From Typha latifolia (lineage: Eukaryota > Streptophyta > Magnoliopsida > Poales > Typhaceae), in NCBI GenBank assembly GCA_019914945.1, contig CM034109.1, positions 434,001 to 498,000 of the forward strand: a stretch of 64,000 nt of DNA, written 5' to 3'. This document shows positions 11,451 through 24,100 of this stretch, piece by piece; within the stretch, counting starts at the first letter, position 1; every line of letters starts with the position of its first letter. The notes below the pieces were generated by a model that worked only from the letters and a program-made list of their open reading frames with translations, was not told the origin of the DNA and did no database searches. A program made the translations under genes and the position numbers.

Positions 11451-12947
11451 CTCTCCCAAGTGAGAATGTATACAGTTCAGACATTAGCCTCTGACTTGGC
11501 TTACTCGTTAACACCGTTCACCACTGACTACCAAAAGACAGATTACAAAGATTGCAGGTGCTATTCCGTTGAGTTGCTCGCAATGAAGGAAACATTTTCT
11601 TTTGCACTGCCACGACATAGAGTTTTGAATTCTCTTGCGAATGGGATATGACAACAATCAAGTTATTTCATTCAGGGAGAATAATACTGTAGGGATGGAA
11701 TTTGATAGTTTCAGTGAACTTTGAACTTAGACATTCATATTGTAAATCATCTTCAGCTAACACTTGGACAATTATATGAATTGTATACATAAACATGTAA
11801 ATGGCTGATCAACCAATGTAGATTCAGGAACATTGCCAATAAAGAAAAACTACAAAATATTTTTCGTGTATATCTTGTTATTATATCAGACAGGCATCTA
11901 CTGGAGATAGTGGCACATATTAATTAAGTAAGCAGATACTGCATACTCTGTCACTATCATATAATTTTGATAATAAAAGAACAAGCAAAGATACTACTAC
12001 TGAGCTCCATTCCCACTCACCGAAAAAGTTTAAATTAGAACTGTTAGGGAGAATTTTAGCTACTTTGCAGCCATCTAAATTATAAATTCAGGATATTGAA
12101 AGGACTGGGTTTACACAGTTGCATTTCAGTGTAGGAGTACGTTAAAATGTAATTCCTTAGAATGTATGACAGGCATTTGTAATGGATTCTGATGGATTAA
12201 GATTAAATGTTTCAGATATTTTGTTTTTCTCCACACACTTAAAGGCATTCTATGCTTTTTTAAGTGTGTTTGAACTTTGAACGCTCATACACTTCGTGGT
12301 TTTGATGGAGGAGTTCTCAACAAGAAATGCTTTCAAGTCATTTCTTGTAGAGATCAAAACAATGACCATAGAAAGGTCTTTGAAGATCTTCCTTATAAAA
12401 AACCCTAGGCCTAGCTAGTAAGAACTTCAACCGTTAGCCGAGTGTCGAGCAGTGAGACAGTTTCTAAATAATCTTATACATACAATTCTTGTGCATCAAC
12501 TTTTGCAGAGAATCCGTGATTTTACCCCTTGGTTGATGATAGTTTTTCACGTAGAAATTAAAGATTAGTTTTGGCTCTTTGTTTCTGACACAATTGACCG
12601 AAACCAATTCAAGTCACAAGCAATCTTTTTTTCTGAGAGAGAGAGAGATCGTTAACAAACTTGGGTACTGCACAGTGCACACTTCTGTCGAATTAACAAC
12701 TATGATAAATTGGTGATAACGTACTTACAATATTATTTGTGTATGGCAAAGAGTTACAAAAGTTGGCATATTAGGATCAGAAAAGAATTGAACCACATTA
12801 ATGCAGAAGAATAATATTTGTTTAGGAAAAAAAATGACTCAACTGTACAGAAACTTGCCTCCATGCTATCCATCCTTTGGCAGTTGGCAGTATAATCTTT
12901 CTGCTAGACACTTGAAATCAATACCAAGCTCTTACATATCTTAAGAG
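11451..12947. other. Convergent intergenic region between the two OTUB genes
   Basis: Holds the 3' UTRs of both OTUB genes, with AATAAA-like words such as CCAATAAAGAAA near 11836. Two short hairpin-forming sequences are present: CACACTTAAA...TTAAGTGTG at about 12234-12269, and ACAAGAAATG...CATTTCTTGT at about 12320-12350. No coding exon was found. Confidence 0.55.
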
Positions 12948-15900
12948 TCACCTGCGGTAGAGAATGTCATAATGCCCGGGTCTATACAGTAATATCACAA
13001 AGGGTGTTCCTTGACATGTAGTAGGATTTGTTCTACTTGTTCCGCTAGTCTCAGCAGGGTTGCCGGCCGGAGGTTGATTGTTCAACTCGAGTGTGTTGCA
13101 TTCTGTGACTGTCTTCTTTTCTTCAAGCGAAGGCTGTGAAGGATCTGGAGTAGTGCTGCTAATTTCACTTACATTGACTGCAGAAGTGCCAACTGGAGAA
13201 GCAGACACTGAAAAAGAACTGCTGCTTCCAATATCAGTATTCTCTGCACTGATGTTTTTCTTGCTTGTTCCACTACTCTCACCAGGGTTGGCTGCCTGAG
13301 GTTGACAGTTAGGTTCGACTTTTGTCTTCTCTTCCTCAATAAAAGGCTGTGAAGGGTCTGAAATAATGCTTCTGATATCAGTTACATTAACTTCAGAAGT
13401 GCCAGCTGGAGAATCAGAAGCCGGCACAGAACTGCTTCCAGTATCAATATTCTCTGCACCAGCACTTGCCGGGGGAGTTGAATCTGTGAAAGCAGTGGAC
13501 TCTGATCCAGGGATGAATTCATAGTGTTTCAACTTTACTTCTCCAGAATTATCGGAGGACGAATCAATAACAACTATCTTTACAGGGATTTCTAATGCAT
13601 TTGAAAGAGCGATTATTTGCACATTGTCAGCTTCTACACCCAATGGCAAGACTTCCTTCCAGCAGAACTGTTCCCAGAGTAGCAGAAACAAAGACATAAG
13701 TAAAGAGCATCGGATAAGACTTCCCTACCTTACTATAACATAAGCTGATGAAAAAGAAAAAAACTTTATTTAATCTACAAGCGATCACTTGTATGTAGCT
13801 ACAAGGGATCTTTATGAGGGCTTGACTACAAACTTTATTTAATCTTTGAAAAAACAGATTTAACACTGAGTACACCTCAGAATCTGAAAAGGCACATCCT
13901 TAGGTGAAAAATTGACTCCCTTCTTTGAATTATCTTTTTATGAGTCTGAAACACAACCAATAGTTGGAAAGGTGTGAGAACTTTAACTCACGTTCTAATA
14001 TTAAGTTTGTAATCCTACAAAATTTATGTTGAAGTTAAAACTACTTTGGAATAGATTTTAATTCCTTTTGAGTCACTAGTTGTGCCTCAGAATTAAATTA
14101 AACTCAAGATTGAGAGAGAGAAGTGCTCTCAACCTTTTCACCTCAAGAGAGGTTTTTGCAAAGATTTAACATAGAAATATCCAGTCTATTTTATATATAC
14201 ATATATAGATAGATTAGAAGCTTTATGTTGAATCATTGGAAACAAATTACATTTGTCTAGCCATTGAATGAACTTTGAGATATGGAAAATATTGGGTCTT
14301 GAAGAGAAGACCCAACTTGTGTAGATTAAGAGGAACATTTAGTGGATAGAGAAGTATGTTCTCCAAATATTCAATATAAAGCCTAGTCTAAATAGATATA
14401 TTTATAAGTTCACCTAAAAAATATCTGAAAAAGTATCAATGAAGATATATTACAAAGTTCCAACAAAGATGATCCAATGTAGAAAGATGCCATTACTATC
14501 ACTACAATGAGTAAGATGAGATATATACTACATTACAAACAACATGAAAGTTGGATCTAGAGGCAGCACAAACCTTAAATATAGATGGATATTCTGTCGA
14601 GCCCAAAAATGGTTTGTAAAACTCTTCGTGCTTGCACATCTCAATGGTAGTGATCAATCTAAGGGAGGACATAACTAGCCAATAAACCATATGATGTACT
14701 GAAATTAAGACAGGAAATATAAGAAAAAGAAATAGGAAAAGAGAACTTCGTATGTTGATATTTCTCACCCAAGTTTGAAATTCTCTCATTCAGATTCTTC
14801 TTGCAACGATCCTCAGGCGCTAAACTACAGAGAAAAATGTGCTTTTCTTTCTAAGCAGAACTCACTGGAAAGATAATGCACAGAGACATTTGCAGAACAT
14901 ATGACGGTATATTTCTAATATCTTCAGCAGTCAACATCTAGGAAAAGTTGGTATAAGTTCATACTTTAGGTCTTCTGGTCTATTTTCTGGAATTTGTAAG
15001 ATCACGTTATAGAGCTCCTGAAGGCAACAACAGTGAGCATCAAATTAGATAAATTAAATGGAAAAAATTCAGGGACAAATTACTCGTAATAGAAAAGCAA
15101 ATACCATGGAGAAGAAAAATGTTATCTCTTCTGGAATCCATAGAAGGATCAACAATAGTTGAAGTTCGAAATGTTACAGCTTACTTAGATGTTGTAGAAG
15201 AAAGCAATTCTAGATTTTTGACACGGGTGCATGCTGTCCGGCACGGCATGTGGAGCCTTTTTTTTTTTAAAATTTTTTTCTATCTTCATCAAACATTATC
15301 AAATCAACTTTAATTCTGTGCATTTTCAATATTCATATCATATCATAGGCGAATTATTAAATTCTTATTTGTATGAAAACTATGGGAGATGTTATAACGA
15401 GTAATACTATCAATGGATAAATTCTGAAAATATCAACAATAATTAGTGCAACATTCTCGTGTTATTCTTGTGCAGGTAAATGAAGTCTTTAATCATCCTT
15501 ATCATGCTAAGTTTAACTAAGTATTAATTTTAATTGTTGAACTATTTTAAACATAATACTCCATAATATAATATATTCAATTATATTATGGAGTATTCAA
15601 TCATTAATATTACTTTTAACGAATGTATTTATGTATTCAATCATATTATGTGTTAAATAATATTTATATTTAACTGTTATTTTATTTTTAATAAAATATG
15701 TTATTTACAAATATAATTTAAAGATAAAACACTATAATATAGATTTTAATATATATATTTAAGCTAAAAACTAAAAATTGACATGTCGAAAACTTTAAAA
15801 CATTTCTAAATATCTTAAAAGTTTTATTAAAGCAATTATAAATGTGTGCATGTGGCACGCAGGGGGCGTGCCATGCTGATGGTGGCATGGCACGCTATCA

Positions 15901-18900
15901 TTGTTATAAATTCCTTTCATATTTTTAGAATGTGAAAATAAAAAAATAAAGGAAGTTGGGATGATTGGAGATTACAAATAGAATTTCATGTGACATTTCT
16001 AGGAATTATTAAGGAAAAGATCTTAATTATAAAGTTACCAATATCATCCCTCTCTCTCTCTTTCTCTACTCATGCCACCAAAATCCATCTCACTTGGTAG
16101 TGGTAGGAAGTTTACAGAAGTTTACGTCAGTATACACCGCTAGTACACGGTGGGTAAGTTTTGTACTTCCCATCAACATTGAGAAACCTTTTACTTAATC
16201 ATGACTCACACTTTCCATATCGGTACGAGTGAGCACGCACCAAAAAAATTTACCAATTAGAAGAATCACCAACGATAATATGTACCTATAGATGTAAATC
16301 ATAAGTGAATAAAATTTTCTTCTGAAGTACAAAAGGGAAATGCACTTACACTAGCGCGAGTCATAAACTCGTCTTCTTGATATCCAAGATTAACATAATC
16401 CATCTTGCTTTCTTCAAAACATCCTACTAGGCGATTGACCTCATCTCCATCTAGCGTTCCATAAAGCTGCTCCTATTTAAATATCTCAAAATTTAATATC
16501 TAACACTAGAAGGATCCAGAGAAAAATTGTCACTTTATGATGGACCAAAGAAATTTGGAGAAAATCAAGAAAAAGCTTACCAGGTAGGAAAAAAAGAAAC
16601 TTCTATAGAAACAGTTTCCATCTCGTCGTGCTCGTCTGAAGGAAGCATAATTTTCGACAAGCAACTGTATCATTTATGAGTTGCTTATAAGTAAAGATGA
16701 AATAAAGACACTTAGCAACTGATTAGTGGAATAACAGTCGAAAAAGAAACCTTGATCTTTTCCTGTATGATATAGCTGTCTGGTGGAAAGTCAGCAACTA
16801 ATACTGAGAGAGGTTCCTGCAAGTACCAAGAATTATTCTGCTTTCACAAGTGCACATGAAACATGAAACCTTCATGAAAAGCTCATGTGGCCATATAAAG
16901 ATAGCAACAGTAAATTGAACCACAACTTTTGAAGGTGCCTTGGGATAATTTAAGATCAATACATGTCAAGATATTTGGAATAAGATGCGCACCTCCCTTC
17001 CTCCAAAAGAGCTGATTCAGCCTTTGAACAAACTCACAGGAAAATGACAGAAGTTAGATGACTTATATTTTGTTAGATGGCATTTGTGGTTAAGTGGGGG
17101 AACTTAAATTTTAATGACAAGCTCTATACTACCAAACACTACCTCTTTAATCAAGCATTTAGCTTCTATAATGATATTCTGAAAATTGTGATAATTAGAC
17201 TCTTTTCAGAAGCTGGAAAGCACCTGCGAAGTCCACTATACAGTTGGTGATCTATTTGAACAAAATCAATATAGAGATGAAGAAAATGTTTATTCAGTGT
17301 CATATGCTCGATTATCTTGTTTCGCTGCAATGGAAGTACCTATAACTAGATAAAAAAGCCTTAAAATTGAGTGTCAAAAATCTCTGGTCTGCAATATACA
17401 CAGCAGTCATGTAGAATGTAAATAGAATAGAGATGGATTGATATCAGCTTCCAACAATTATCTCATTTTAGTTAACATCCTGAGGCGAGGACAACCAACT
17501 CAGAGCAGAAGTGATTTGTGACTCAAAATAGATTCTCAGATGCTGAAATACCAGCAGGAGAAAGAAGCATGCCAGAGTATGGCACGGTTTATCATCAACA
17601 AGTAATCCCACTTTCAGGTCAGAATGCTTAGTCTTGATTATTGGACTTTAGAGTTAGAGAATTTTAAACAATAGGCTGCAATATGTACACAAAGACAACA
17701 GCAAAATGAAGAAGCCTTCATCTTAGCATTCAATTAGAATAAGATTAAGCTAGTAAAATGGTCTTCATCTAGCTGTTAGCTGAAAGCTAGCTGTAGGAGG
17801 AAAGGATAAACAGAAATTGCGGAGAGTTTTGATGGTAAGAACCTTACATCATTCAACTGCGAAGGACAGAGAATTTTTTTTTGTGGACAATTAATATGTT
17901 GGAACGCATCGGGACGAATTATGTAACAAATCATCAATTGAAGCAGACGAACTGTGATGTAATAAACTAGGGATGAGAGTTGGAGACCTTGTCACCAACC
18001 ATCGGCGTATTAAGGGATTCATCCTGGACGAGGAATAACTGATACCTCATGGCTTCATCCTCCTCCTCCTCCTCCTCCTCCTCCTCCTCATCGTCATCAT
18101 CATCATCATAATCATCATCATCATAATCATCATCATTATCATCATCATCATCAAACTCATCAAAAGGATTTTCCTCATCATACTCCTCCTCCTCCTCCTC
18201 TCCTTCTATTATTACTGCTTTCCCCTGCATATCATCTTTCCAAGTTACAACTACCAAATAAATGAACCCCGCTGTTTCTAGTAGAAATCGGCAAACAACA
18301 CAAAGAAGGAACTCAAGAAACAGAACTCCGACAAGTATTTAGATTTCCCCGTACCTTGTCTTTAGGATTTGGCAATAATGACGTCTGCCTCTCGGCTCCT
18401 CCGCCCGTCGAGCTAATCGGACGGTCCGATTTCTTTGGCCGCAGGTATGTTTTCTTGTCTCCCAACAGTTTAAAACTTTTCTTGAGAATTTCGTCGTACT
18501 CTTCTGTGGATAGCCAAGGAGGCGTACGTCTAAACACCCGGTAGTCCTCTTCATCACCAGTGCCCTCCTCCTCCTCCTCCTCCTCCTCATCATCATCATG
18601 ACTATCCTCCTCTGGTATCCCTTCTAACATTAACCCTTTCCCCTGCGCATCTTTCCAAGTTACAACCGAGAAAGCACCCAACTTTCCAACAACATCCGTC
18701 GCAGCCAGCAATGCAGCGAAAACTCTCACGAAGAGAAGTAAGAAGGAATCAAGAACTCAGCGTAGCAGTCCTAAGTAGTACAAAATCCCACAAAACCGCC
18801 GAGAAATCAAGAACCAGCACCGGGAGGCTCGATACAGGAGTAAAGATGGGTAATTAAGGGCAGCTCTAGATCATCCGAAATCCCGCCAAAGTCACCAAGA

Positions 18901-19197
18901 AATCAAGAACCAGCACGGGGAAGGCGATCGAGAAGCAAAAAATTATCAAGTTGGTCTCATTCGGATCACCAAGAAATCCCACCAAAATCACCAAGAGAGC
19001 CATCGAAAGGGATAGAGCAGTGAGCACTACGTACATGAGTCGCTTACCATGCCTCTGGATTCAACGACGCGGAACTGGCGAGCTCTCTTCTTCGGGGGAA
19101 GAGGAATTTGAGGAGCAGCGGCCGGAGGAGGAGGAGGAGGAGGAGCGACGCTTCCCGGGGTTGGTCGCCTTCTTGCCACGTGCTTCATTCGCGCCAT
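12948..19197 (-). CDS. Otubain-type ubiquitin thioesterase (OTUB1-like), minus-strand paralogue
   Basis: Coding exons in transcript order: 19048-19197, 18355-18642, 17988-18224, 16751-16816, 16581-16664, 16350-16472, 14965-15017, 14769-14824, 14574-14698 and 12948-13667. The OTU exons of 66, 84, 123, 53 and 56 bp have exactly the lengths and phases of the plus copy. Catalytic motifs are intact: RRDGNCFYRSF, and YRPGHYDILY near the C-terminus. The N-terminal part is less certain. Exon 1 encodes MARMKHVARRR plus a proline run. The next two exons start at GGGAAAG after CAG and are very acidic (long Glu and Asp runs); the second ends NTPMVGDK just before EPLSVLVADFP, as expected for plant otubains. 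With all exons the protein has about 633 residues. The insert before the last strand contains two imperfect copies of a ~70-residue Ser/Thr/Pro-rich unit. Alternative acceptors (GGTAG, AAACAG) break phase. Confidence 0.82.
13110..13420 (-). repeat. Internal tandem duplication in the OTUB last exon
   Basis: Two imperfect copies of a ~210 bp unit. Landmarks are AAGGCTGTGAAGG at about 13130 and again at about 13342, each followed by a TTACATT(G/A)AC and CAGAAGTGCCA block. In protein terms: GTSEVNVTDI...DPSQPFIEE versus GTSAVNVSEI...DPSQPSLEE. The repeat lies in a variable loop, not in the catalytic core. Confidence 0.85.
15217..15900 (-). mobile_element. Non-autonomous transposon copy in an OTUB intron
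   Basis: A ~680 bp AT-rich insertion with GC-rich ends full of GGCACG, GTGCC and CATGC words (CCGGCACGGCATGTGG on the left; GCATGGCACGCTATC on the right). Its reverse complement aligns over several hundred bases with the element at 27980-28524: TTTTCGACA, TTTAAATAT, ATAAATATTATT(T/C)AACACA and TAATATGAT(T/C)GAAT occur in the same order. It lies in the 1.3 kb intron between OTUB exons 16350-16472 and 14965-15017. No transposase is present. Confidence 0.75.
18061..18200 (-). repeat. Coding trinucleotide repeats (CTC/ATC) giving Glu and Asp runs
   Basis: Runs of CTC (Glu on the minus strand) and ATC/ATA (Asp/Tyr) form an acidic stretch of about 45 residues in the third coding exon of the minus OTUB gene. 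A similar CTC/ATC run sits at 18566-18600 in the preceding exon. Confidence 0.9.
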
Positions 19198-20159
19198 TCT
19201 TTCATTTACGCTTTCGTCTCTCTCCTCGCTAAGATACGATTTAACTAACTCTTGAGACGCGGGAGGATTAGCTTTCGAGTTCGTTAAACCTTCTCTCTCT
19301 CTCTTAATCAGAATAAACTCTCCATTTCTTGCTTTGAGATTCGTGCGTATTCTTCCCGCTTATCGATCAGCAGTATCTGCAGGCGGTGGTAGCATCGTCG
19401 CCGGATCCTCCAAAATTTTTGAATGGACGAAAATACCCTGACTGCAATTTTATCAAAAAATTAATTTTTTTTTTACCTTTAAAAAGCTTTTAAAGTTTCC
19501 CAATTAATCTCTTCAGAAACAAGAAGATTACATGCAGCCTCGTGCTTTAGTAATTTAATTATATTTAATTTTTTAAACTTAGTATATAAAATTAAGTGCA
19601 TATATTTTATATAGCGTATTTATAGTTTTTATGATAAAGTATACATGATTTATATGTACCATAAATATTAGAATTTATTATTATAAAATAAATATTATAT
19701 ATAACTAAATTATAAAAGACCCCATTTTGTAATGTAAGAAAGGTGCTCGAATGAGATTTTCAAGTTAGCAAAATATTTTCAACGTGAAAAGGGCGTTCAA
19801 ACAAGAGCTAAAAAGAAAAGAGTTGAATGGTGAGATGTTTATATCATATAAGTCTACCTTGAGGGTTATTAAGGTTAGGTACCGAGCACGAGAAGCAGTT
19901 ATGAGAGGGAGTCAAAAGAGATTGTGGGTGACAATAGATAATCTGTAAGTATTTTATGACTGCTGATTATTATAATATTTGGTTTGATCTCGAAGAAGGG
20001 ATTCACAATCTATTACCCTTGTTTGATAAACTTTTCCACATTAAAAATATTATGTTTGCATGCACTCTTACATTTTATATTTTAGCTTTTGTTTTATGTT
20101 CTGCTAGGAAAATATCTTTAAGCAAGTAACTAAGTATTTGCAAGGATGATTAAAAGCTC
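19198..20159. other. Upstream region of the minus OTUB gene, then AT-rich spacer
   Basis: Bases 19198-19420 are CT-rich, with a CTCTCTCTC tract near 19291-19302 and no obvious TATA box, as is usual for a plant leader. From about 19430 to 20160 the sequence is AT-rich and I see no gene. Confidence 0.45.
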
Positions 20160-20510
20160 AATGTAGATGCAGGGGCCAGATTCATCCTCAGAAACAGTCT
20201 AGGCAGTCAAAATTAATGCAAAAGATGCGTTCCACGCTGAGATGGAAGCCATCCTCCGTGCTCTGACCAAATGCAAGGAGAGAGGTTTCACTAACTTTCT
20301 GGTTGGAAATTAACTCTCTCCTAGCTCATATTCAACCTCAAATCTCCTGTTCCTTGGCATCTTCAAAGTACCATTGAGGATATCCAAATTATACTCCCTA
20401 GTTTGGGTATTCATCAAATATCACTGCTGTTTATAACGAAGCCATCAGGAATGTGACCATATCCTCTGTTTGGAGAGGTCTCCTGCTACTTCCTAGTTAA
20501 GGACTCTGTT
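20160..20510 (+). pseudogene. Degenerate RNase H-like domain of a non-LTR retrotransposon
   Basis: In broken frames the sequence reads AKDAFHAEMEAILRALTKCK and ERGFTNFLVG, then after frameshifts HLQSTIEDIQIILPS. This matches the plant LINE-type RNase H pattern (A-E-x-x-A-I-x-x-A-L ... then W-x-L ... I-x-D-I). Stop codons and shifts make it non-functional. The reverse transcriptase region is absent. Confidence 0.65.
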
Positions 20511-21188
20511 TTTTGTGATAATATTATAATACCTCCTTCTATCACCCCAAAACAAAAAACAAAAAATGTAACATAAAGACACATTTCTGTTCATTGTCAG
20601 TATTTTGAAGTAAAGCAGCAAATACTAATTGATGAAATCAATGGCAAAGAGCAAATTTCAGATAGATGGCAAAATTCATGCTCTTAGATGTATATAATAA
20701 GACATACAAGATTTATAGACATGCCAGGCCAGCTCATAACACAAGTAACCTGTCCAGCTCCAAAATGAACCCCTCAACAAACCGAGAAGCTCTGAACTCA
20801 GGGAAAGAAAAAAGGGAAAGGGAAAAATGTAGTCAGAAAAAGAACAGAGAAAATGCAGGGCAAGCCTTTGCAAACTACATCGGTTCCTGTACAGTGCTTA
20901 TTAGTCTCATAGACATCTGGAAATCGTAAAGCTATCCCTGCACATTTAGCCCTCCTCTCTCAGTTACTGTTTATATAGTCCAAGGAAAACTGGAAGCACC
21001 CCTCACAGTATATTTCAATTAAGAAACTTACAGCACCATAGGGCAACCTGCGGCAATCCATGTCCTGGAAGTTCTCGCTGCAATTCCTGGCCAAAACAAA
21101 ATAATGACAGAAAAAGAAGCCCGTGTACTGCAGATGAGTTCATGTTACAGGTTTGGTCTTTAAGGTTAGTGCCCCGGAGCAGCTCAGG
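20511..21188 (-). other. 3' region of the Mei2-like gene
   Basis: Directly downstream of the Mei2-like stop codon at 21189, and probably 3' UTR plus spacer. Several minus-strand AT-rich, AATAAA-like words lie near 20660-20700. Open frames here are short and unconvincing. Confidence 0.4.
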
Positions 21189-24100
21189 TCACTCTTGGTC
21201 CTTGGTGGAACCTAAAGGGGAGTCAGATCCATTACCAGAAGTATCTTCGTTATTATAGGTCAGTACACTTTCCTGACTATTTTCTTCATTAGCAGAAGTC
21301 CTGATTCTCCCAGATCTCGAGCGGATATTAACACCCACAGGGAAGGGCTCCTGCCAAGCAGAGAAACTATTATCACTTAAACATATCTGAAGCAAGCCTG
21401 ATCAGTATCATCAAACAGATAGCTATCTAAAGAGATGCAAGCTTGCAGCAGATGGATGAGTGTACTGTACAACATGTCTGTTTAACACTGAATGGTCTAT
21501 ATAACATGTGTTTGGAAATATGGGACATATTTAAAAATAAAGATACAACAGAAGAATTTACTTTTCTTCTTCCTGATAGGGTAGGGGCAACCAGTAATGT
21601 GCTCAGTCTGCTTGGAGATAACCCAACGATTACAAACCACCAAGCCAATGGACATAAACTAGTAAACTTTGCATGAATGATTCCACCATCATACAAGAAA
21701 ACACTTAAATAAAATAGTATGAGAAGATGAGGTCAGAATGATTCCTGCCACCCATAAAAGATGATTGTATAGGTAGGTAATATCTGACAAGCAGAATCAA
21801 CAGCACCTGCTGGATAAGTAACATTTCCATGATAACATAAGAATGCAGATCTAAAGGGGTATATATACAGAAATATGGTCTTCGTCGGGCAAGTAATCAT
21901 GCAGGATAATTTATTGTTAAGCTTCAATAGCAACAGGCACCAGATTAGTTGGACTATGAATATTATAGAAGCTTGTAATCAATCAATATGAACACAATGA
22001 CAGAAAATTTAAATCCAATAATTTCTAATGTGGCACCTGATCCCCTGCATTAGGACCATCTGAATGGAAGAGAATAGGACGGCACCGCTTATCCTCATTC
22101 ATAAGACTTGAATTCTGAAAATGAGCGATGAGAGCTGCTTTTCCTTGGATTCTAGCATATGCAAGCGACGCCACTTTTTCACTGTTAAACTTCTCCCATT
22201 TTTTACCATTAAATGTCTGCACAAAATATTGACCTTCTTTAGCTCTCTTTCCTTTTTTCCTTGGTAAAAAAATCACAAGGACCAAAATGGAATAAAACTC
22301 AGATACTAAATTCAATGGATTGCCATGCCGACCACACGGGTCGATATATATCATGCAAATTAATTATGGGCATCGATACAAGAAGAAAACCTCGATACTT
22401 TTTCGTGGCCATTCATCTGTGTGCTATTAGAATTAAACATATATTACTTTAAAGAAACAAATTTGGGTAGCTTCCAACTATCTTAGTGCTCATTATTATA
22501 CTGCAAATTTTAAAAACCAAAGAAAATTTTAAATTTTCGCCAATTTATTTGGCCCAACAAAGAGGATCCTAGAAAAATTAAAAAAAAAAATTCATAAGAT
22601 TGCTAATTGCATATGTTATTAATATAGCTCCTAAAATCTATTTTAAGGCACCGGCAAGTTTAAAAAAAAAATTTCAGCATGCGAAGACTATTCACAATGC
22701 CAACGGAACAGAAGCTCGGCATGGCACATGTCAACGACATGGCACCCTCCGAGCCAAAGTCGGCACGCCACAGCCCATGCCATTGGCACGACAATCTTTA
22801 AAATTTCTTCATGCAAATCCTATTCAATCTCAATGCCAAGAATGCAAAATTAATATATACCTGAAAATCGAAACAATGTTAAGAAAAAAGGCGAGGCGCC
22901 TTTCCTACTTTAGAATAATAAAACACCATGGATGCATAAGAAGCACATATCATGCATTTATAGTAAGGTGTAGAGAACCAAACCTGATAAAATGGAATGA
23001 TATGTTGAGGATCAATCATGTTGATAAAAGCATATCCCACATTGCATTTATTCTGAAGAGCAGAGGGCAAAGCATCCATTGAGACAATAACTAAAGGAAC
23101 AATATATTAACAGCATATGATGAGATGATTTTAGCTTATAAAGAAGCACTCCTTACCTTAAAATCAATTGGCAAATAGATAAAATCATAGGTGCCTCGAT
23201 GATTTTCATCAATAGCAGCCAAAAGCATCTTAGATGTGTACCTGTTGATGATAAGAAGATAGTTAAATAAAGCTAGAATTCAACATAAAATGACTCTCTA
23301 TGAATAGAAACTGGAGTTAAGATTAGCAGGTCAAATCATGTACTTGTTGGGAATATTTTTTATCATAAGTGTAGTCCGAGAGTCTTCACCACGCACAATC
23401 CGTTCAATATCAAGTTCATACTGCTTTTTGTTATCAGTCTGATTAGCAGTAGTCTCATTTCTTCGGCTTCTCAACCGATCATTTGGGGAATCAAATGAGG
23501 AAGGCATTGGGATCATGGGATTCCTTCCATGGATCATATGGCACCTTTGCTGAGGAGACAGAATCCCAATGTGCGCAGGTGAAACTGTAGGGTCAAAACA
23601 ATTCCCTCCAGTGTGAGTAAAGATGTTATGGGAAGCAAGTTCCAGCGGATGGAATTGAGGGCTGCCAGGGAACCCCATAGTGCCAAGAGATGCTGGATGA
23701 AAAGCAGGTGACTCTGTCGAATCCCCTGCATAGGCTTGCCGTTTGTCCCAAAGAGATGGATTCATGGTAGGTGCTGAACCAACATGATGCTGCTGTGAAG
23801 GAAGCACACCACTCAGCATATGAGATGGTGCTCTAGGAATTCCATGTAGCTGTGGTGGGGGATGAGCTGGAATATTGTTTCCAAATGATGGTGAGTTTGA
23901 CCATAACATGGGGGAAGAGGGCTGATGGCGGAAAGCATTTGAACTGTTCCACATGTACTGGTGTCCATGGAGAGGGCAGCTTCCAGTTCCAGAAACCCCA
24001 AATGCTGTTGAGGACAATGATACATTCTGGTTAGCAAACAAGAAATAAAAGGAACCTAGGAAATAAAAATTCGAATTTTGTACTAGAAAACATTAATCAG

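Noticed and set aside
19048..19197. Start MARMKH resembling the MARTKH start of plant CENH3 histone
   Set aside because: No histone-fold exon (no F-x-P-G-T-x-A-L-x-E-I) follows on this strand; the exon is phase-compatible with the acidic otubain exons.
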